From Monosporascus cannonballus (lineage: Eukaryota > Ascomycota > Sordariomycetes > Xylariales), in contig QJNS01000019.1 of NCBI GenBank assembly GCA_004154925.1, positions 434,001 to 498,000 of the forward strand: DNA of 64,000 bases, read 5' to 3'. The position numbers and the translations under genes were made by a program. This document shows, piece after piece, positions 48,616 through 62,057 of the stretch. The notes under the pieces were generated by a model. The model had not been told where the DNA came from, did no database searches, and worked only from the letters and a program-made list of their open reading frames with translations. Numbering within the stretch: position 1 is the first letter of the stretch; each line of letters begins with the position of its first letter.

Positions 48616-50494
48616 TATTTTGTATTCGTAAAATCCGTATATTGTTCTAAATGCCGTTTTCCATTTTTTTCCTTTGGTTATTTTGATACGGTAATAACCG
48701 TTTTGAAGATTAAGTACGGTAAATTATTTAACTTTGCTAACGTTTTCTTTTAACGTATTTATAAGAATTAAAGGATATCCATTTTTGATTATGATATGGT
48801 TTAGCTGTTTGTAGTTAATTATTTTTCTAAAAACCAGATCTTCGTTTTCGTTAATTTTTTGCTTTCCATCTTTGATTTTTAGTATTATAAGGACGGGGTA
48901 TCCAGCGGGAGAATCAAAGGGTTGGATATATCCTCTTTTTAGGTCAAGTTAAATGCTTTTCCATAAAGCTTTCGACTTGTTGGAATTTATGTAATAAATT
49001 TTGTGAAGTTTAGGATAATGTTTTTTTAATAGGTATTTTATGATTTTATTAACTATGTAATAATAGCTTATAGTCTTTTTTGTCCTTAAATAGTTTTTTA
49101 AATTGTCGATATTCAGGTAATATTGTGAAGGTTTGATTTGCAATCTGGATTTCCTTGACGATATAACAGATTTTTTGGTTTTTTCCTTTGGGTGGCTTAT
49201 TTTCTTATAAAAACGTCTGATATTTCCAGTTAATATGCGGATTATTAGATCTGAGTTACGGTATTCCTAAAATAATGTTATGCCTAGAAATATTAGTAAT
49301 GTCCAGCGAAATCCATTTTTGGTATTTTTGAATTTTTACTGGGAGTTTTTCAGTTTTTCGAAAAATTCGTCCGTTATCGTATATAAATAAGCTTCCGTCC
49401 ATTATACGTAATTTATAGGATTTTAATTTGTATTTCTAAGGAATCTGATATTTTTCTGCTATTGTAAAAAAGATAAAATTACCTTCAGCTTCTAAGTCGA
49501 TTATGATTTTAAACGTTTTGCTTTCGTATCGAAAAGGAATTTCTATTTGGCTGCGTAATCCTTTTATTATTTCGCATAAGGTTTTGTAAATTGGAGCTTT
49601 TCGATACCTTAGTTTCGAAGGCCTTTATAGTTTTTTGATTAGCGTAACCTGCTTGCGAAAAGGCGTTTCTATTTTCGAGCCTTTTTGGCCGCGTGCTTGG
49701 TATAATGGTTGTCCATGTACTTGTACTATTTTTTTCTGCCTAACCGACATCTTAAAATAATTGTTTTTTTTTGGCTTATTTTTTAGTTTTATGTTTTTTA
49801 AGTTATAAGGTCGGAAAGGTATATCTCCGAAAAAGGTATTCCTATATTTAGGAGTTCGTGTTAAATATAAAGCGTCGGGGCGTAATATAAGTATTTTTAC
49901 GATATGGCCTTCCGATTCCGTTCTAAATTTGGATATAAGTAATAAAACTTAGGATATTTTGGTTATCGAAAGGTTTCTGTATATCTGCATTTATTATTAG
50001 GTTCGGTAAGTATTTTTTCGTTTTATTTAAACTAAAAGTTATTATTTTTTTTAGCTTTGAAATAAACGAAATAATCGTTTTGATAACAAGCGGTAAAATG
50101 TAGCAAATTATAAGGGTTTACCGATAATATCTTCTGGTAAATGGTGTATTTTGGGAATTTGCAAAGTTCCGGGGATAATTATCCGTAATTACTAATATTT
50201 GATCGAAATTAACCGTTTGTATCGTATATTTCACATTTTTATATATTAAGATAACAAAGATATCTTAGTTTTATAATTATTTTGAAAGCCGTTTATCCTG
50301 GATAATATTCGTAAGTTTTAACCTTAAAGTCCTAATAAATTGGATATTTTTCGTACTTTGGAATGTCGTTTTGGATTTGAATAGTTATAGTAATAGTGAA
50401 CTCGGGCTAGGAAGTAATCGAATTAACTTTTTTCTTTTTTTTTTTTTGCCTTATTGTTAGTTTTTTATTCAATTATTTTGACTTTTTTCTGGGA

Positions 50495-50779
50495 TTAAGG
50501 AATTTTTTCCCTTTTTGGAGTTCCTTTTGGCAGGAAAACGGCATTTATTCTTAAAATATCCCTTTTTGCCACAGTTAAAACATTCCATTTTGGATTTATT
50601 TTTCTTGGGTTTTTTTGAAGCGGTACTTGCTTTTTTCTAAGGTTTGCCCTTATTTTTCTTATTTCGGCTACTAAAGCCTTTATTATTATTCCATTTATTA
50701 ATTTTTTTTTCGAAGTATTAATCGAAAATACGTCGGTCGGCAATAATAGCCTTATCGGTATATTCCGGGAAGGATCCAA
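50495..50779 (-). pseudogene. Element C gag zinc-knuckle relic
   Basis: A lysine-rich open piece with WNVLTVAKRDILRINAVFLP where a CCHC knuckle followed by a basic tail is expected in the gag of this family. The open frame on this track is one base off the cysteine frame or has lost the cysteines by mutation. The frame at 51149..51415 upstream on the same strand (FDHLHSEQNKFQKKSRFCHY) is also gag-like. Confidence 0.5.
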
Positions 50780-51901
50780 CTTTTGGTTTTTTATATATCT
50801 TATTTTTAACTAGGGGCTTTAGGCCGTTATAATAGGGGTAAAATAACGCGTTTTCCGATAAATTGAAAATGGCGGCAAGGCGGTTGAACTTTGTCGTATA
50901 CTTGGCGGCTGACTTGGTCTATTAAAAAAGGTGTAATTACTTAATAGCGTTTTGCTTTTTATTGGGGTTTCCGAATAAGGTTTATATCCGTTTTTCGAAA
51001 TGGTCGTATTTGTTGAAAATATAATTAATTATGTCCGAAAAATCGTCCGGGTAATTTTTTAAGTAATTTTTCATAATAAGTTCGAATTATAAAAATACTT
51101 TCCCGATAAGTAATTATAAGATAGTTATTATTTTTTAATAGTTTTCGGTTAAAGAATTCTTATAAAATTTGAGGTAAAATCTGGCTTAAACCAGGAATCC
51201 TTCCGGGTCCTTAAATTTATCATAAGGTTTAGGGGGGTTCGGCTTGTAGCCCTTAATATCTGGCATTCCTTGGTAGCTGGGAAATGGAATAATTTTTTTG
51301 CGTATTTAGTTTGTTCCGAATAATGGCAGAATCGAGATTTTTTTTGGAATTTGTTTTGCTCCGAATGAAGGTGGTCGAAAACCACTTTTTTGGCTTCGTC
51401 CTTTGGGAGAGCCAAACTGAGAAAAAGTCGTTTTCTTTCTTTTGGCGAATCGAATGTTTTTTTCCTTTAGGCTTTTAACTTTTTATGCTAAAAGGTTTAA
51501 TTTTTCTTCTATAATAAGTTCTCTTTTTTTTCCCTTTAGGACCTCGGTTCCATACTTTTTTTCAGCCCTTTCCTTAGTTACTTTTTCCTCCGACTCCTTT
51601 CCTTGGATTTCAATGGTATTCTTAGGGGTTAGGGTAGGTTACTATCTGGGCTATAAGGATGGTTTTTCTTAAGATCGAATAATAAAAGGTGTTATATTAT
51701 TAATTAATTGAAGAACTTTTTCGATAAAGGGTAAATTATCTAATTTAATTATTAATCCCTTACTGGCTAATAACGGGGGTTAGGTATATTATTTGTTTTT
51801 TAAATGTTGTTTTATAATATCGTTTTTATTGAGTTTAAAAGAACTTATGCTTAATTAGGCCTTAAATTATTTGTTAGCTATTAATCAAAAAGTTATTAAA
51901 A

Positions 51902-52324
51902 TGTAACGAACTTATTATATATCTACCTGGAGGTATAAGCAATATCCGAAATGGAATCTTGATTTACAGGTAATAATAAGGCGAGAAATAATTTATTAAG
52001 GGTTTATTTATTAAAAAGATTTAAAAACTTTTCCCTTAATTAAAGAACGGTATAATTATTTTTAAATTAAAAGCTTAAATTAATAATTAAAAAGCGAAAT
52101 TAAATAAGTGCTATTTATATAAAAGACCGATTTATTATATATCCTAATTTCCAAAATAAGTATATCGTGGATTTGTTGGATTTGTATGATTTGGTCCCCA
52201 GATTACTCAGATTAATCAGATTACCTTAAGAGCCAGGCTTCCCGTCCGGAGTTTAGCCGTGACAGATCCGCGCTAGGCCTTAAAGGTTGGTCTCCTCGAG
52301 ACAGGAACCCCTGTTCCTGTAACA
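51902..52324 (-). repeat. Element C right (5') LTR
   Basis: The 423-bp partner of 44986..45408. Near its right end it has two perfect hairpins (GTCTC-CTC-GAGAC and CAGGAAC-CCCT-GTTCCTG). Its last ~100 bases keep normal GC content (for example AGGCTTCCCGTCCGGAG). Confidence 0.9.
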
Positions 52325-52329
52325 ACAAT

Positions 52330-53640
52330 GCAATAAGATATACCGTAAAGTTTTTCGATTAAGGATTTATAGTAACAATTCGGTCGAGCGGTTCGTAGTT
52401 ATAAGCGATTAAATATAATTAGCTATGGATAAGCCATATTATTTATATCTTATTGAGCGTTCGATAAATATGGAACTAAGTTATTTATTTCGGAAAAAGT
52501 TAAAATAACAAAAATGATCTAGGCCCGGCAAGCCAAAAACCGTATTATCTATAAAAATATAAAGGTCGTAATAAAAACCGACGTAACGGATTCGGATAAT
52601 AAGGAGAATAATACGTAATTTATTGCGAATAATTTCGATTAAGACGAAATAATTATCGAATTTCAGTTTTAGCTTTCGGCCGGTTAAGTTATTACCCGTA
52701 AATTTCCGAAATAAAGCAATTTTAACCTGCGACACCAGACAAAAATAAGACCTTAATAATACGTATTATTTAACGGCAAATATATGCGTAAGGCGATTTT
52801 GGCATATCTGAAAAAAAACGAAATTATTATGCTGGAAAAAAACCGTAATAATTCAATTCCGACTGAACCTTGTTATAATATATATATGCCTAATTTCCTC
52901 TATATATCCGAACCTTTAAATTCGAAAATATTTACATAAAAATAATTAAAAGCCGGTTCGGTAAAAGTGTTTACTTGGGAAATAATAAAGTTTTAATGTA
53001 AACGACGCGCGAACGAATTACTTTTTGTACGGTCGTTTCTGCTTGGCGGTAAAAGAGCAAAATAGATATTTATTTCCATTAAATTTAAACGGTTTTTACT
53101 TAATAAATTCCTGAATAAATTAAACGAAATTAAAAATTTTTATTTAATTTAAAATATAATCGAATTAATTAAGGCGGTCCCCAGTTTCGATAAATGGCAG
53201 TATTGGGACATTTTGAAAAACCGTCTATTTTTTGCGTTATATATAATATACGAAAAAGTTATATTTTCGATTTTATAGAAAATATAGGTAATTTTTCGCA
53301 AGTAACGGAATTCGCTTAATCGGAAATAACGGCGTTATATTCCTATATCGCAAACCGATCTATATAGATTACGGATTATTATTACGTTATAAGTTCGACA
53401 GATATTAAAAAAAATTACAAAGCCGCCTTAAATCGCGCTCCGTCCTAATCAAAGCATACCGCATACGGTCGTTCGGTTTAAATTAGTAATTAACGGTTTA
53501 ACGGTAATTCCAGCAGTTCAAATATTAAACCGATATACGGTTTATACGTTTTTGCGATTTGGAATCGCAATTTCGGTTATGGCGACGCCTCTATTTATAC
53601 GCGTAGTTCGTAACGTATTAGGTAATCCTAATTAAGAGTT
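52330..53640 (+). pseudogene. RIP-mutated RecQ-like helicase relic, part 3 (motif VI and zinc-binding region)
   Basis: The frame resumes in phase after removal of element C. DIP.SFSIKDL is followed by QFGRAVRSYK, which matches helicase motif VI (QxxGRxxR). About 130 codons later comes MRKAILAYLKKNE, and then a cysteine motif in which the second and third cysteines have become tyrosine (EPCYNIYMPNF), as in the CCxxC zinc-binding region after RecQ-like helicase cores. Translating by hand from 52330 to about 53640 I met only in-frame stops (mostly TAA/TAG, one TGA) and no frameshift. The true end is not determined; downstream frames to about 53,990 look similar but have no motif I recognise. Confidence 0.7.
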
Positions 53641-56350
53641 TACCTTATTCCCTTTATTTGTAACATCGACGTAAAATTTATCGTTTCTAAATATTTTTAA
53701 TTTCTTAACCCCGTTTTCGTTACCGTATCCATATTTGTATAATTTATTTATTTTTATATCGTTACCGGAATCGCCGGTATTGCCAAAATGTAATAATCCG
53801 TAACCCGACGTTATAAGTAATATATCGGAAAAGGAAATCGAAATAATAATCCTTATCGAAATTAAAAAATTACGCGTTAAAAGTAAACGGTACTTATCGG
53901 ATAATAGCATTAATAGCAAATTAAAAAATAATTGCGATATTAAATTAAAAAATAAAAAACGAAATTCCGTTGGTCCTAATTAAGGCCGACAGTAAAAAAC
54001 GTATTCGGTTTCGGTACGGCATTATAATCGTAAAACGCAATAATTATCAATATTTACATTAATTAAAATTATTAATATATTATTTATTTATTAAATTTAT
54101 TAAATTTATTAATTTTTAATTCGTTAAACTTTATACGAAATATTAATCCGTTTTAATTCGGATTAATTATATGCCATAATAAATATGTAATAAAATTTTT
54201 TAGCTAAAAATTAACGAAATTTTGTATTATGCGATTCGAATTATAATTTATTACGGTTATTAATAAATTATTCTTTTAACTTTTAGCCTTTAATCCATAA
54301 CGCCGAATTAGAATTTTTTAAATCTTATTTTCCGGTTTTTTTTTAAATTTGTCGTACTAGCTCTTAAAATATTTTTATTTTTTCTAACCTTTAAAGTATT
54401 TTAACTTAGGTCGAATAATTGGAATAAGTAATTAATTATGCGGGTAAATAAATAATATGAATAATTTTTCGCCAATATCAAAAAGGCTATTTTTTCGCCA
54501 TTAATATAGTTATTTCGGCGTCCGCTTTTCTTTAAATATTAATTCGAAACGTTTAAGATCTCGAATTTGTAATAAATCTTTATTAATTACGTTTTATAAC
54601 TTTGTTTTTTTGTAATTAGGATTAATATCTGTCGGCGTACAGTTCTGATCAATATTTTTCGAAGCCGTTCGTATATTTTGTCGTTATTTTGTTAAAGATT
54701 TTGGTAGTTATTTTTTTTCGAATTAGGGCTTTTTGGTTCCTTTAATAAAAGTTAACGGCCGGATTTAATTTTTTTCCCCTTGCCGCGTTTTCTCTTTGTC
54801 GGCGTAACTAAATCCCCGGCTAGTTTTAAAAATTTCTTTGTATCAAAATCCTACATAGATGTAATAATAGTCGGATATTTCGAGTAACCGCCGAAATCCT
54901 TAGCATTAGTACCGAATATATCGCGATACTTAAAAATCTAATCTTTGTATAAAGTTATTTATTCGGCAGTTAATTACGCATAATTACGGACTTTCTTTTC
55001 GTTTAATATTATAAAAATAACGTCCATATAATATATATTATAGAATATATTACGGGTTTATATTCCTCTTAATTAGAACCATAAAATTATTATATTTCTA
55101 ATATTATTTAGATTATGTAAATCGTTATAAATTATAAATTTTCGAAAACAGCTAGTGGCCCGAATTATACGGTTTTTTAAAGAATATATGCCGGTTAAAT
55201 CTATAATATAAAGGACGTTTATTTTGCGGTTTTAAAAATTTATTATTTAATAATTCGTATTATCTGTATCGGTAACTTTATTACTATATTTTAATATAAA
55301 AAAAACGAATAATATTATATGTTATCTTATAACTTTTTCGAGATCTGGTAAAAACGAAATTTAAAAATCGTTAAAATATATAAATGCATTTTTTATTAAC
55401 TTTTTATAGATTATATATATATAGTTGAAATCCCAAAATGTTATTCCGAAATTATCGTAAGTAAAATATACGTTAATATATATATAACGGTAAGCAATTT
55501 ATGCTTTTTGGCATATAGTAATAAAATTTATTCGATAAAAACCTTATAGTATTAGGATTTTATCGAATAATCCTCTGACTTAAAAAAGTTTATTTTATAA
55601 GCTGGGACAGGGTTTAGAAAAACGGTATATATAACAGGAAATAAAATACGGAAAATAACGCCGCAATTAATATAATTCGTATCGAAAACCAACCTAACGC
55701 CGTTACGATTTTTATATACGCTTTAATTTTTTGCTAAATCGTCATATATTTTCTAAATACGATTACCGTATTTTGCTTTATTAAACGGCGGTAATATTAT
55801 TATAATAATTGCATAATATTAAGTATATATAAATAAGTAATTATAATTAGGAAATTTAATAATATTATAAGCTTACCGATATAAATTCGACTTAATTAAA
55901 ACTAGAAATACAAATAAAAAATATAAAATTTAATAAATAAGGTAAAATTTATATATTAAATAATTATCGAATATATTCATAATATAAGTAAAAGATATGT
56001 AAAGATTTATAATATACGAATAGAACTTACGGATAATTAATAAATTATAAAGATATTTTAAAATAATATATATAATTAAAATTAAGATATATATAAACTT
56101 TAGGATTATATAATTATAAATATGTAAATTGCTAAGTTTATATAAGTTATTAAATATAAATAAAAAAATCGTAAAAAAACTAATTAATTTTAAAATTTCT
56201 TTTTCTATTTTATTAATATTTTAATAATAATTAATAAGTTTTTATTATATATTTTACAATTATATTTAATTAATAATAGTTTTTTTAAGAAATATATAAT
56301 TAATTATAAATGCTTAATTAAATTAAATTAAATTAAACATTTTTAATTAT
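53641..56350. other. AT-rich RIP-degraded DNA without recognisable content
   Basis: Very AT-rich sequence with no open frame I can identify. Positions about 54,600-54,900 are slightly less AT-rich and may preserve a degraded minus-strand coding region. The rest is probably the remains of the repeats on either side. Confidence 0.5.
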
Positions 56351-57250
56351 TTAATCGGAATAATTTACCTTTATTATTATTGTTTTTTCGGGGTATTAAT
56401 AAGTAAAAATAAGCGTTATAATAAATTTTTTTAAATCGATCGAAAATTTAATATTTTTCGTTTTTTTTAGCGAAAAAAGGTCCCTTTTCGAAGTAATTAT
56501 AAAAAAGAAGCTATTATTTTGTTAAAAATTTTTATAAAGGTTTAGTAAAAATTGGCGAACTTGATAAAATTCTTAACCTTTTTTACGTTAATAAAGGCCT
56601 TTTATTCCCAAATAATAATTATCTTTTTAAAATTAATATTTAAATTTTTTTTTGATAATAAACTTTAAGTATTTTATTTTTTAAATTAAAAACTCATATT
56701 TATTCAAATTTAATTTTAATTTTGCTTTTATTAAACGGTGGAATATTAATTTAATTTTAATTATATAATTAATTCGAAACCCGGATAAATAAATTAATAT
56801 ATCGTTTATATATACGAAACAAACATTATTAAAATAATATTTTAATGTAATATTAATATAATGTTAAAAAATAACCGGTATACCCTTAAAATCGAATAAA
56901 TATATTAATTATTTAAAAAACCCAAAACGTATACGGAATGCAATTTTTTATTTATTTTCCTAATAAATACGTAATTAGTAAAAAGCTGTTCGAACGTCGA
57001 ATTTCGTAAATTACCAGGCCTATAATAAAATTCGTAACGTTTTTTTATTAACGGAAAAAAATAACGGTTTCGTTTCGTAATCTTATTTAATTCTTTATAA
57101 TTTATGCAAAACCGTAAATCTCTATTAAATTTTTTTAATAAATAATACCGAGGTATTTATAAGAAAATTATTAATTTAAATTTAATTTTTATTAAATAAA
57201 TTTATAAATATTTTGCATAAAATTAAAAATTTTTTTAATATCTCGTATAA
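56350..57250 (-). pseudogene. Element D: degenerate Gypsy-type reverse transcriptase
   Basis: On the minus strand from about 57,180 leftward, one frame reads NRDLRFCINYKELNKITKRN (family consensus RFCVDYRALN) followed by RYFFPLI. Further left, about 56,780-56,820, it reads CFVYINDILIY, the RT catalytic box with Asp-to-Asn change, as RIP would make. The sequence differs from elements A/B and C, so this is a third Gypsy lineage. LTRs were not identified; the element may extend in either direction, up to the TSD-side flank of element B. Confidence 0.6.
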
Positions 57251-58461
57251 AGGTTTTTATAAAATTAATTTTTTTAACTTAAAATATTTATTTTTAAATT
57301 TATCGTTACGTCGTTATTATTATGATAAAATAATAATAATAAATTTTCGTTATATATAAAAAAAATTTCGGAATTTTCGTATTGTTTTAAAAAAAACCTT
57401 CCGTTATATTTTTAGAAATTAATTACAATTTTATTTTAAAGCTTTATTAATATTTTTTATAAAAATTGCAAATAATTATATTTCGTTTTTCTTATAACGG
57501 TTTTGCTGCGTTATTGCTGCGAAAATCATAGCTGTTATTAAGCGGGCTTTTTTATATTTTTATAACCGTCTTTTTAGGCGGTTTTTAAATTTTTATTAAA
57601 TTATCTTTTTTTACGTAATATGGGCGCGATAACGTTATTTGCGAAACGAATAAACTGTTATTTTGCTTTATATATAATATTATTATATTTTATTTAAAAT
57701 TTTCTCAAAATAAAAAAATAAAAAAAGTTTTTAATTACGTATTTCTAAATTCGTTTTAAGCGGTTATTTAAATTTACGTTAATGTAAATAGTTTTTCGGA
57801 TTATAATTATTATAAGTTCGTTATTTTTCGTTAATTTTAATCGATAAGATATAATAAGTATATGTTATAACTTTAAATGGCGAATTAGCCGTTAATTAAA
57901 TATAAAATAATAAATATATTTCTTAATAATTAAAATATTTATATATATAATATTATTAATTTTTTATAATTTTTCCTTTCTTACGTTTTTTATTAATAAT
58001 TTTTAATAAAAAATATTTTTTTAAATTTTCGTTATTCAAATTATTATCTTTATTAATAGCATTTCGCAAATTCGTTACCGTAATTTCCGTTTTAACAGGA
58101 CGAAACCGTTTTACCAGTTTATATTTAAGGTATTCCTAATTCGAATAATTTGTGGCGGCGTAACAGAAATATTATTTTTTCCGTTTCCGAACTTTTATTT
58201 CGTTATCGAAAAATTATTTCGCATAAGGCCGGTTATCCAAACCTTATCCCGAACCATTTTCGGATCGGTTTCTTTAATTACCTTATTATTAATTCATAAA
58301 TTTACATATTAATATAATTAATTAATTAATATATATTATAAATATATTTCTTTAAACGTTTATTATTTAGGCCGATTTATTAATTTAGCCAATATATTAT
58401 TATTAATTAATTAATTTTTTTTTACCAAAATACCAAATTATTATTTTTTTGTCTATATAAT
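57251..58461. other. AT-rich RIP-degraded DNA, probable remainder of element D
   Basis: No readable frame. By position this would be the protease and gag side of the minus-strand element D. The boundary with element B at 58462 is sharp. Confidence 0.45.
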
Positions 58462-58667
58462 TGTGAAAATACAGCCCCTATAAAGATAAGGCTGGTAACC
58501 GACCAGCTACCAATTAACCACCGACATACTTATTAATATAAATCCACCATCTGGCAGCTAATAGGAAACGTTAAATAGAAATAACCTAATACATTTATTT
58601 CTTAAAATCTGCTTTACGATTAATCGAAAATCACTTTACTTAACTTATAGTTATTTATTATTTTACA
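58462..58667 (+). repeat. Element B 5' LTR
   Basis: 206 bp, TGTGAAAATACAGCC...TTATTTTACA. It is the reverse complement of the element A LTR family, of exactly equal length. It supplies the unmutated terminal sequence (TGTGAA) used to place the A boundaries. Confidence 0.85.
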
Positions 58668-59694
58668 ATTTTTCTATCTGCTATAAAAGGTAATGCAATA
58701 ATTATTAAAAACAGAGCTTGCCGACTGCAAAACGAACCTAAGTTACCAGTCGAAAAGACCGCCAATCGGAACCTAATTAACGAACGATCGATTACGGTAC
58801 GGAAATAGGCGAAAAAGCCTATAACGGAGCCCCAACGGGCAAAGGACCATGGTTCCCGAAATTCTAAATCCCCTTATACATATAATAAGGATACGTCCCG
58901 ATAACCGTCAATTAAACGGTTAAAGAACGGGCGTAACATAATAAACGTATCCCGAAATTCAAAACAAAAAAGGGTTAAACCCTTTAATAATAACCAGATC
59001 TTAAAAATTATTCGTTAACAAAACAAATAGCATTTGGAATTATTCCGATAATTAGCCGAATAATAGGTAATAACATAAGTTAAAAAAGCAAAGCTTTATA
59101 AGTTAATTACGATATCGTTATAAAAGCCTAAAGGCGATAAGCAATTACCGTATTATAATTACTCGAAACTTTCCGAACGCGCATTAATCAAAAAGAAAAA
59201 AAATAAATAAAAGCTATTACGGAAGCTTACGTCGAAAAGCCAAAACAAAATATCTTTATTTATATCTAATAAGCCATAGGCTATATAAACGTTTTTATTG
59301 CAAATATTTAATAATTATACCGCATTATGCTTAATTACTTTAATTACGAAAAAAAACTAAAAATAAAAAACTTATAGATTTTTATTAGAAAAGGTTACGT
59401 AAATCCTAATTTTGACAATAGGAAATATAAGGAACAATTTATGGAACTGCGATAACGGTCCAATTAATTACCGTTAAATTTTTATGCTAAATAAAAACTC
59501 CTAGTTTATAAAACAAAACTTACGAACGTTTTCAACTCGGAAAACGATCGGAATAATAAATATTTTGCTTTTAATTATTTTTATAAATTAATATCAAGGT
59601 TACAAAATACCTTATTACGAAAAAACATTAAGCTAAAACGAGCTAATAACGTGGCAAATAAGGCAAAATACTGCCAGAACGCCTGAAAAAAGGC

Positions 59695-60100
59695 GAAAAA
59701 AAACCAATCATCTTCTGCCAAAGGTACCAATAAAGATAAACGATCCTATTTTAACGCTTTCGAAAAAAAAGATCCCCAAAGCAAATTAGAGGCGCCGTAC
59801 GGAAACAATAAGGACCGCGGGCGTTCTTATATTCGGAAGGCAAATAATCGCCGATTTAATTTCGATCGGAGCAAATCCGTACGACCTAATACCCTTAATT
59901 TTCATAAGGGCCCATTTAAATGTTATAATTGTAAAAAACCAGGCCACAAAAACGTAAATTGCAAATCAAAAAAGGATACGAAAACCTTACCATCTCGGCT
60001 ATACGGAAACCGACTTCCGAAAGCCGTACAAAATGTTATAATGTATAACGACAAATTAAACCAATCCTTAGACGTAAATCTAAAAAAGGAGCCGGAATAG
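59695..60100 (+). pseudogene. Element B gag C-terminus with intact CCHC zinc knuckle
   Basis: An open stretch of about 130 codons ending at a stop near 60,100. A Ser/Lys/Asn-rich linker leads to CYNCKKPGHKNVNC (59918-59959), a perfect C-x2-C-x4-H-x4-C nucleic-acid-binding knuckle, and then a basic tail. Upstream gag is broken by stops. Confidence 0.8.
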
Positions 60101-60897
60101 GCGTATACGTTTAGTTTATTTTGGCTGATAATTACAAAACGGTCGGAACAAAGCCGTCTTTTAAAAAGAAGGCACTTATTGAAAGAAATACGGGGGACGT
60201 AACGGTACAAATAGATATAAATACCGGAGTACAGGTAAACATTATAAGCAAAAGATTAACGAAAAAGCTTAATTTCTAATCAATTTCTGTAAATATTTCG
60301 GGCTTTATTAACGTTAATAACGCGTATATTAAATGTTATAGGGCTTACGAAATTTTTATTAACATAATAAATAATAACGAAAATAAACGAAAGTTTAAGT
60401 AAATTTATTTTGTAATATGCCGTAATCGGAAAACGCTCAATTTTTTATTATTTAAACCCAGAATAAGTAAATTAAAGATTTTATTAAATATAATTATATA
60501 TTAATAATTATACGAATTATTATAAAAGGTTAATAAATAAAAAATCGCAAATCTAACGTTTTCCGATAAGCAAATTTATACCGTTAACCTAATAAACTTA
60601 GCCGAAAAATTAAATATTCCGGAATTCGGGGAACAATAAAAATAAGAGATAACCGATTTCCTTATATACCTAAAGAATTTCCGGCGAATATATTCCGAAA
60701 AAATAACGAAAAAGATATTTTAATTATTAAGGCCGAAATATGTAATAAACCTAATCCCAAAGAAAATATCTTTATTTAGCTTAATTTACCTTATTTCAAA
60801 GGTTTAAAAGAAAGTATTTAAAAAATATATCCGAGAAAACCTAAAAATAGGCCAAATACGTTATTTAAAAACGGACGTAAAGGTATTAATATTATTT

Positions 60898-61086
60898 GTG
60901 CCTAAGAAAAACGGTAATTTCCGACTATATATTAATTGTAAAAGGTTAAATCGGATAATAATAAAAAACCGATACTTTTTACCTTTAATTTTAAAAGTAA
61001 TAAATCGTTTAAGATTAATTAAGGTACTTTCGAAAATTAATTTTAAAGATATTTATTATCGTATTAAAATTAAAAAAAGCGATTAA
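60898..61086 (+). pseudogene. Element B reverse transcriptase fragment
   Basis: An open piece of 62 codons: PKKNGNFRLYINCKRLNRII (RT domain start, from the FRLCVDYR-type consensus) and KVLSKINFKDIYYRIKI (from the SKIDLKDAYYRI-type motif). Asp-to-Asn and Ala-to-Ile-type changes fit RIP. Downstream stops destroy the domain. Confidence 0.85.
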
Positions 61087-62057
61087 TAAAAAAACCGTTT
61101 TCCAAACGCGGTACAGATAATTCAAATATACGGTTATATTATTTAATTTTATTAACGCGTTAATTACGTTTTAGGTTTATATATATAAGGTATTAGCTGA
61201 ATTAATTAATTATATATATATGGTATATTTAAATAAAATAATTATTTATTCGGATAATAAAAAAAATATACAAAATATTTTTAGTTGGTTTACGAACGGT
61301 TATTTTAATATTAATTATTTATTAAAACGTTTAAATGCGAATTTTTTTTAAAAAAAATAGAGTTCTTAAAATTTGTAATTAGTATTAATAATTTAGAAAT
61401 AAACCGCCAACGGATTAATATTATTAAAGCATAACCAAAGCCAAAATTAATTTATAATATTTAAATATTTCTGGGATTCGTAAATTTTTATCGAAAGTTT
61501 ATCGCCCATTATTCGCGTATTACCGAACCTATTATTAGATTTTTAAAAAAGGCGCAAAATAAAAGAAAAACAACAGAATTCCGGTAGCCCGAAAAAGTTA
61601 AAAAGGCGTTTTAAAATTTAAAAAATATTTTTCAGTCGACGATTATTCTCCGATATTAAAATAACGCCAAAAATACCAAGATTAAAATAAACGTCTCGGT
61701 AAAAGCTATATCAGAAATATTTTTACAGAAATACGAAAAATATTAACGCCTAATCGTATATTGGTTGCGAAAATTAAATCTAATTAAAAATAATAGATTA
61801 CAAAGTAATAAAAATTATTAATAATTATAAAAAACCTAAAATATTAATAATAATATCTTAAAAATACGGAAAAACATTTTTAGTACTTATTAATTATATA
61901 ACGTTAAAAAATATAATAAAGGCGCCGGCGCGTAACTTTAAAAGGAAGTTAATTCGATAGGTTTACCGCTTTACGTAATTTGATTTTGAGATTTAATACC
62001 AATCGGATACCGCCAACCCGGCAGATAAATTATTTAAACGTCCGGATTACATATTAA

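Larger units (their letters stand above)
44986..52324 (-). mobile_element. Element C: full-length Ty3/Gypsy chromovirus-type LTR retrotransposon, RIP-mutated
   Basis: A 7,339-bp element with two 423-bp LTRs (44986..45408 and 51902..52324) and identical 5-bp duplications ACAAT (44981-44985 and 52325-52329). It reads on the minus strand. From right to left I find gag fragments (51149..51415), a zinc-knuckle relic (50495..50779), an RT frame with the catalytic box (48397..48615), and an integrase C-terminus joined to a chromodomain (46264..46446). An additional + strand frame lies between the chromodomain and the 3' LTR. The sequence is less AT-extreme than element A and keeps longer open pieces, so it is probably younger or less exposed to RIP. 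It is inserted in the helicase relic. Confidence 0.9.

Noticed and set aside
52481..52735. An 84-codon minus-strand frame as a gene
   Set aside because: It is the complement of the helicase relic, whose motifs are on the + strand.
53632..53919. A 95-codon minus-strand frame as a gene
   Set aside because: Low-complexity Ile/Leu/Ser content typical of translated AT-rich DNA; no motif.
59923..60210. A 95-codon minus-strand frame as a gene
   Set aside because: It is the antisense of the element B gag knuckle region.
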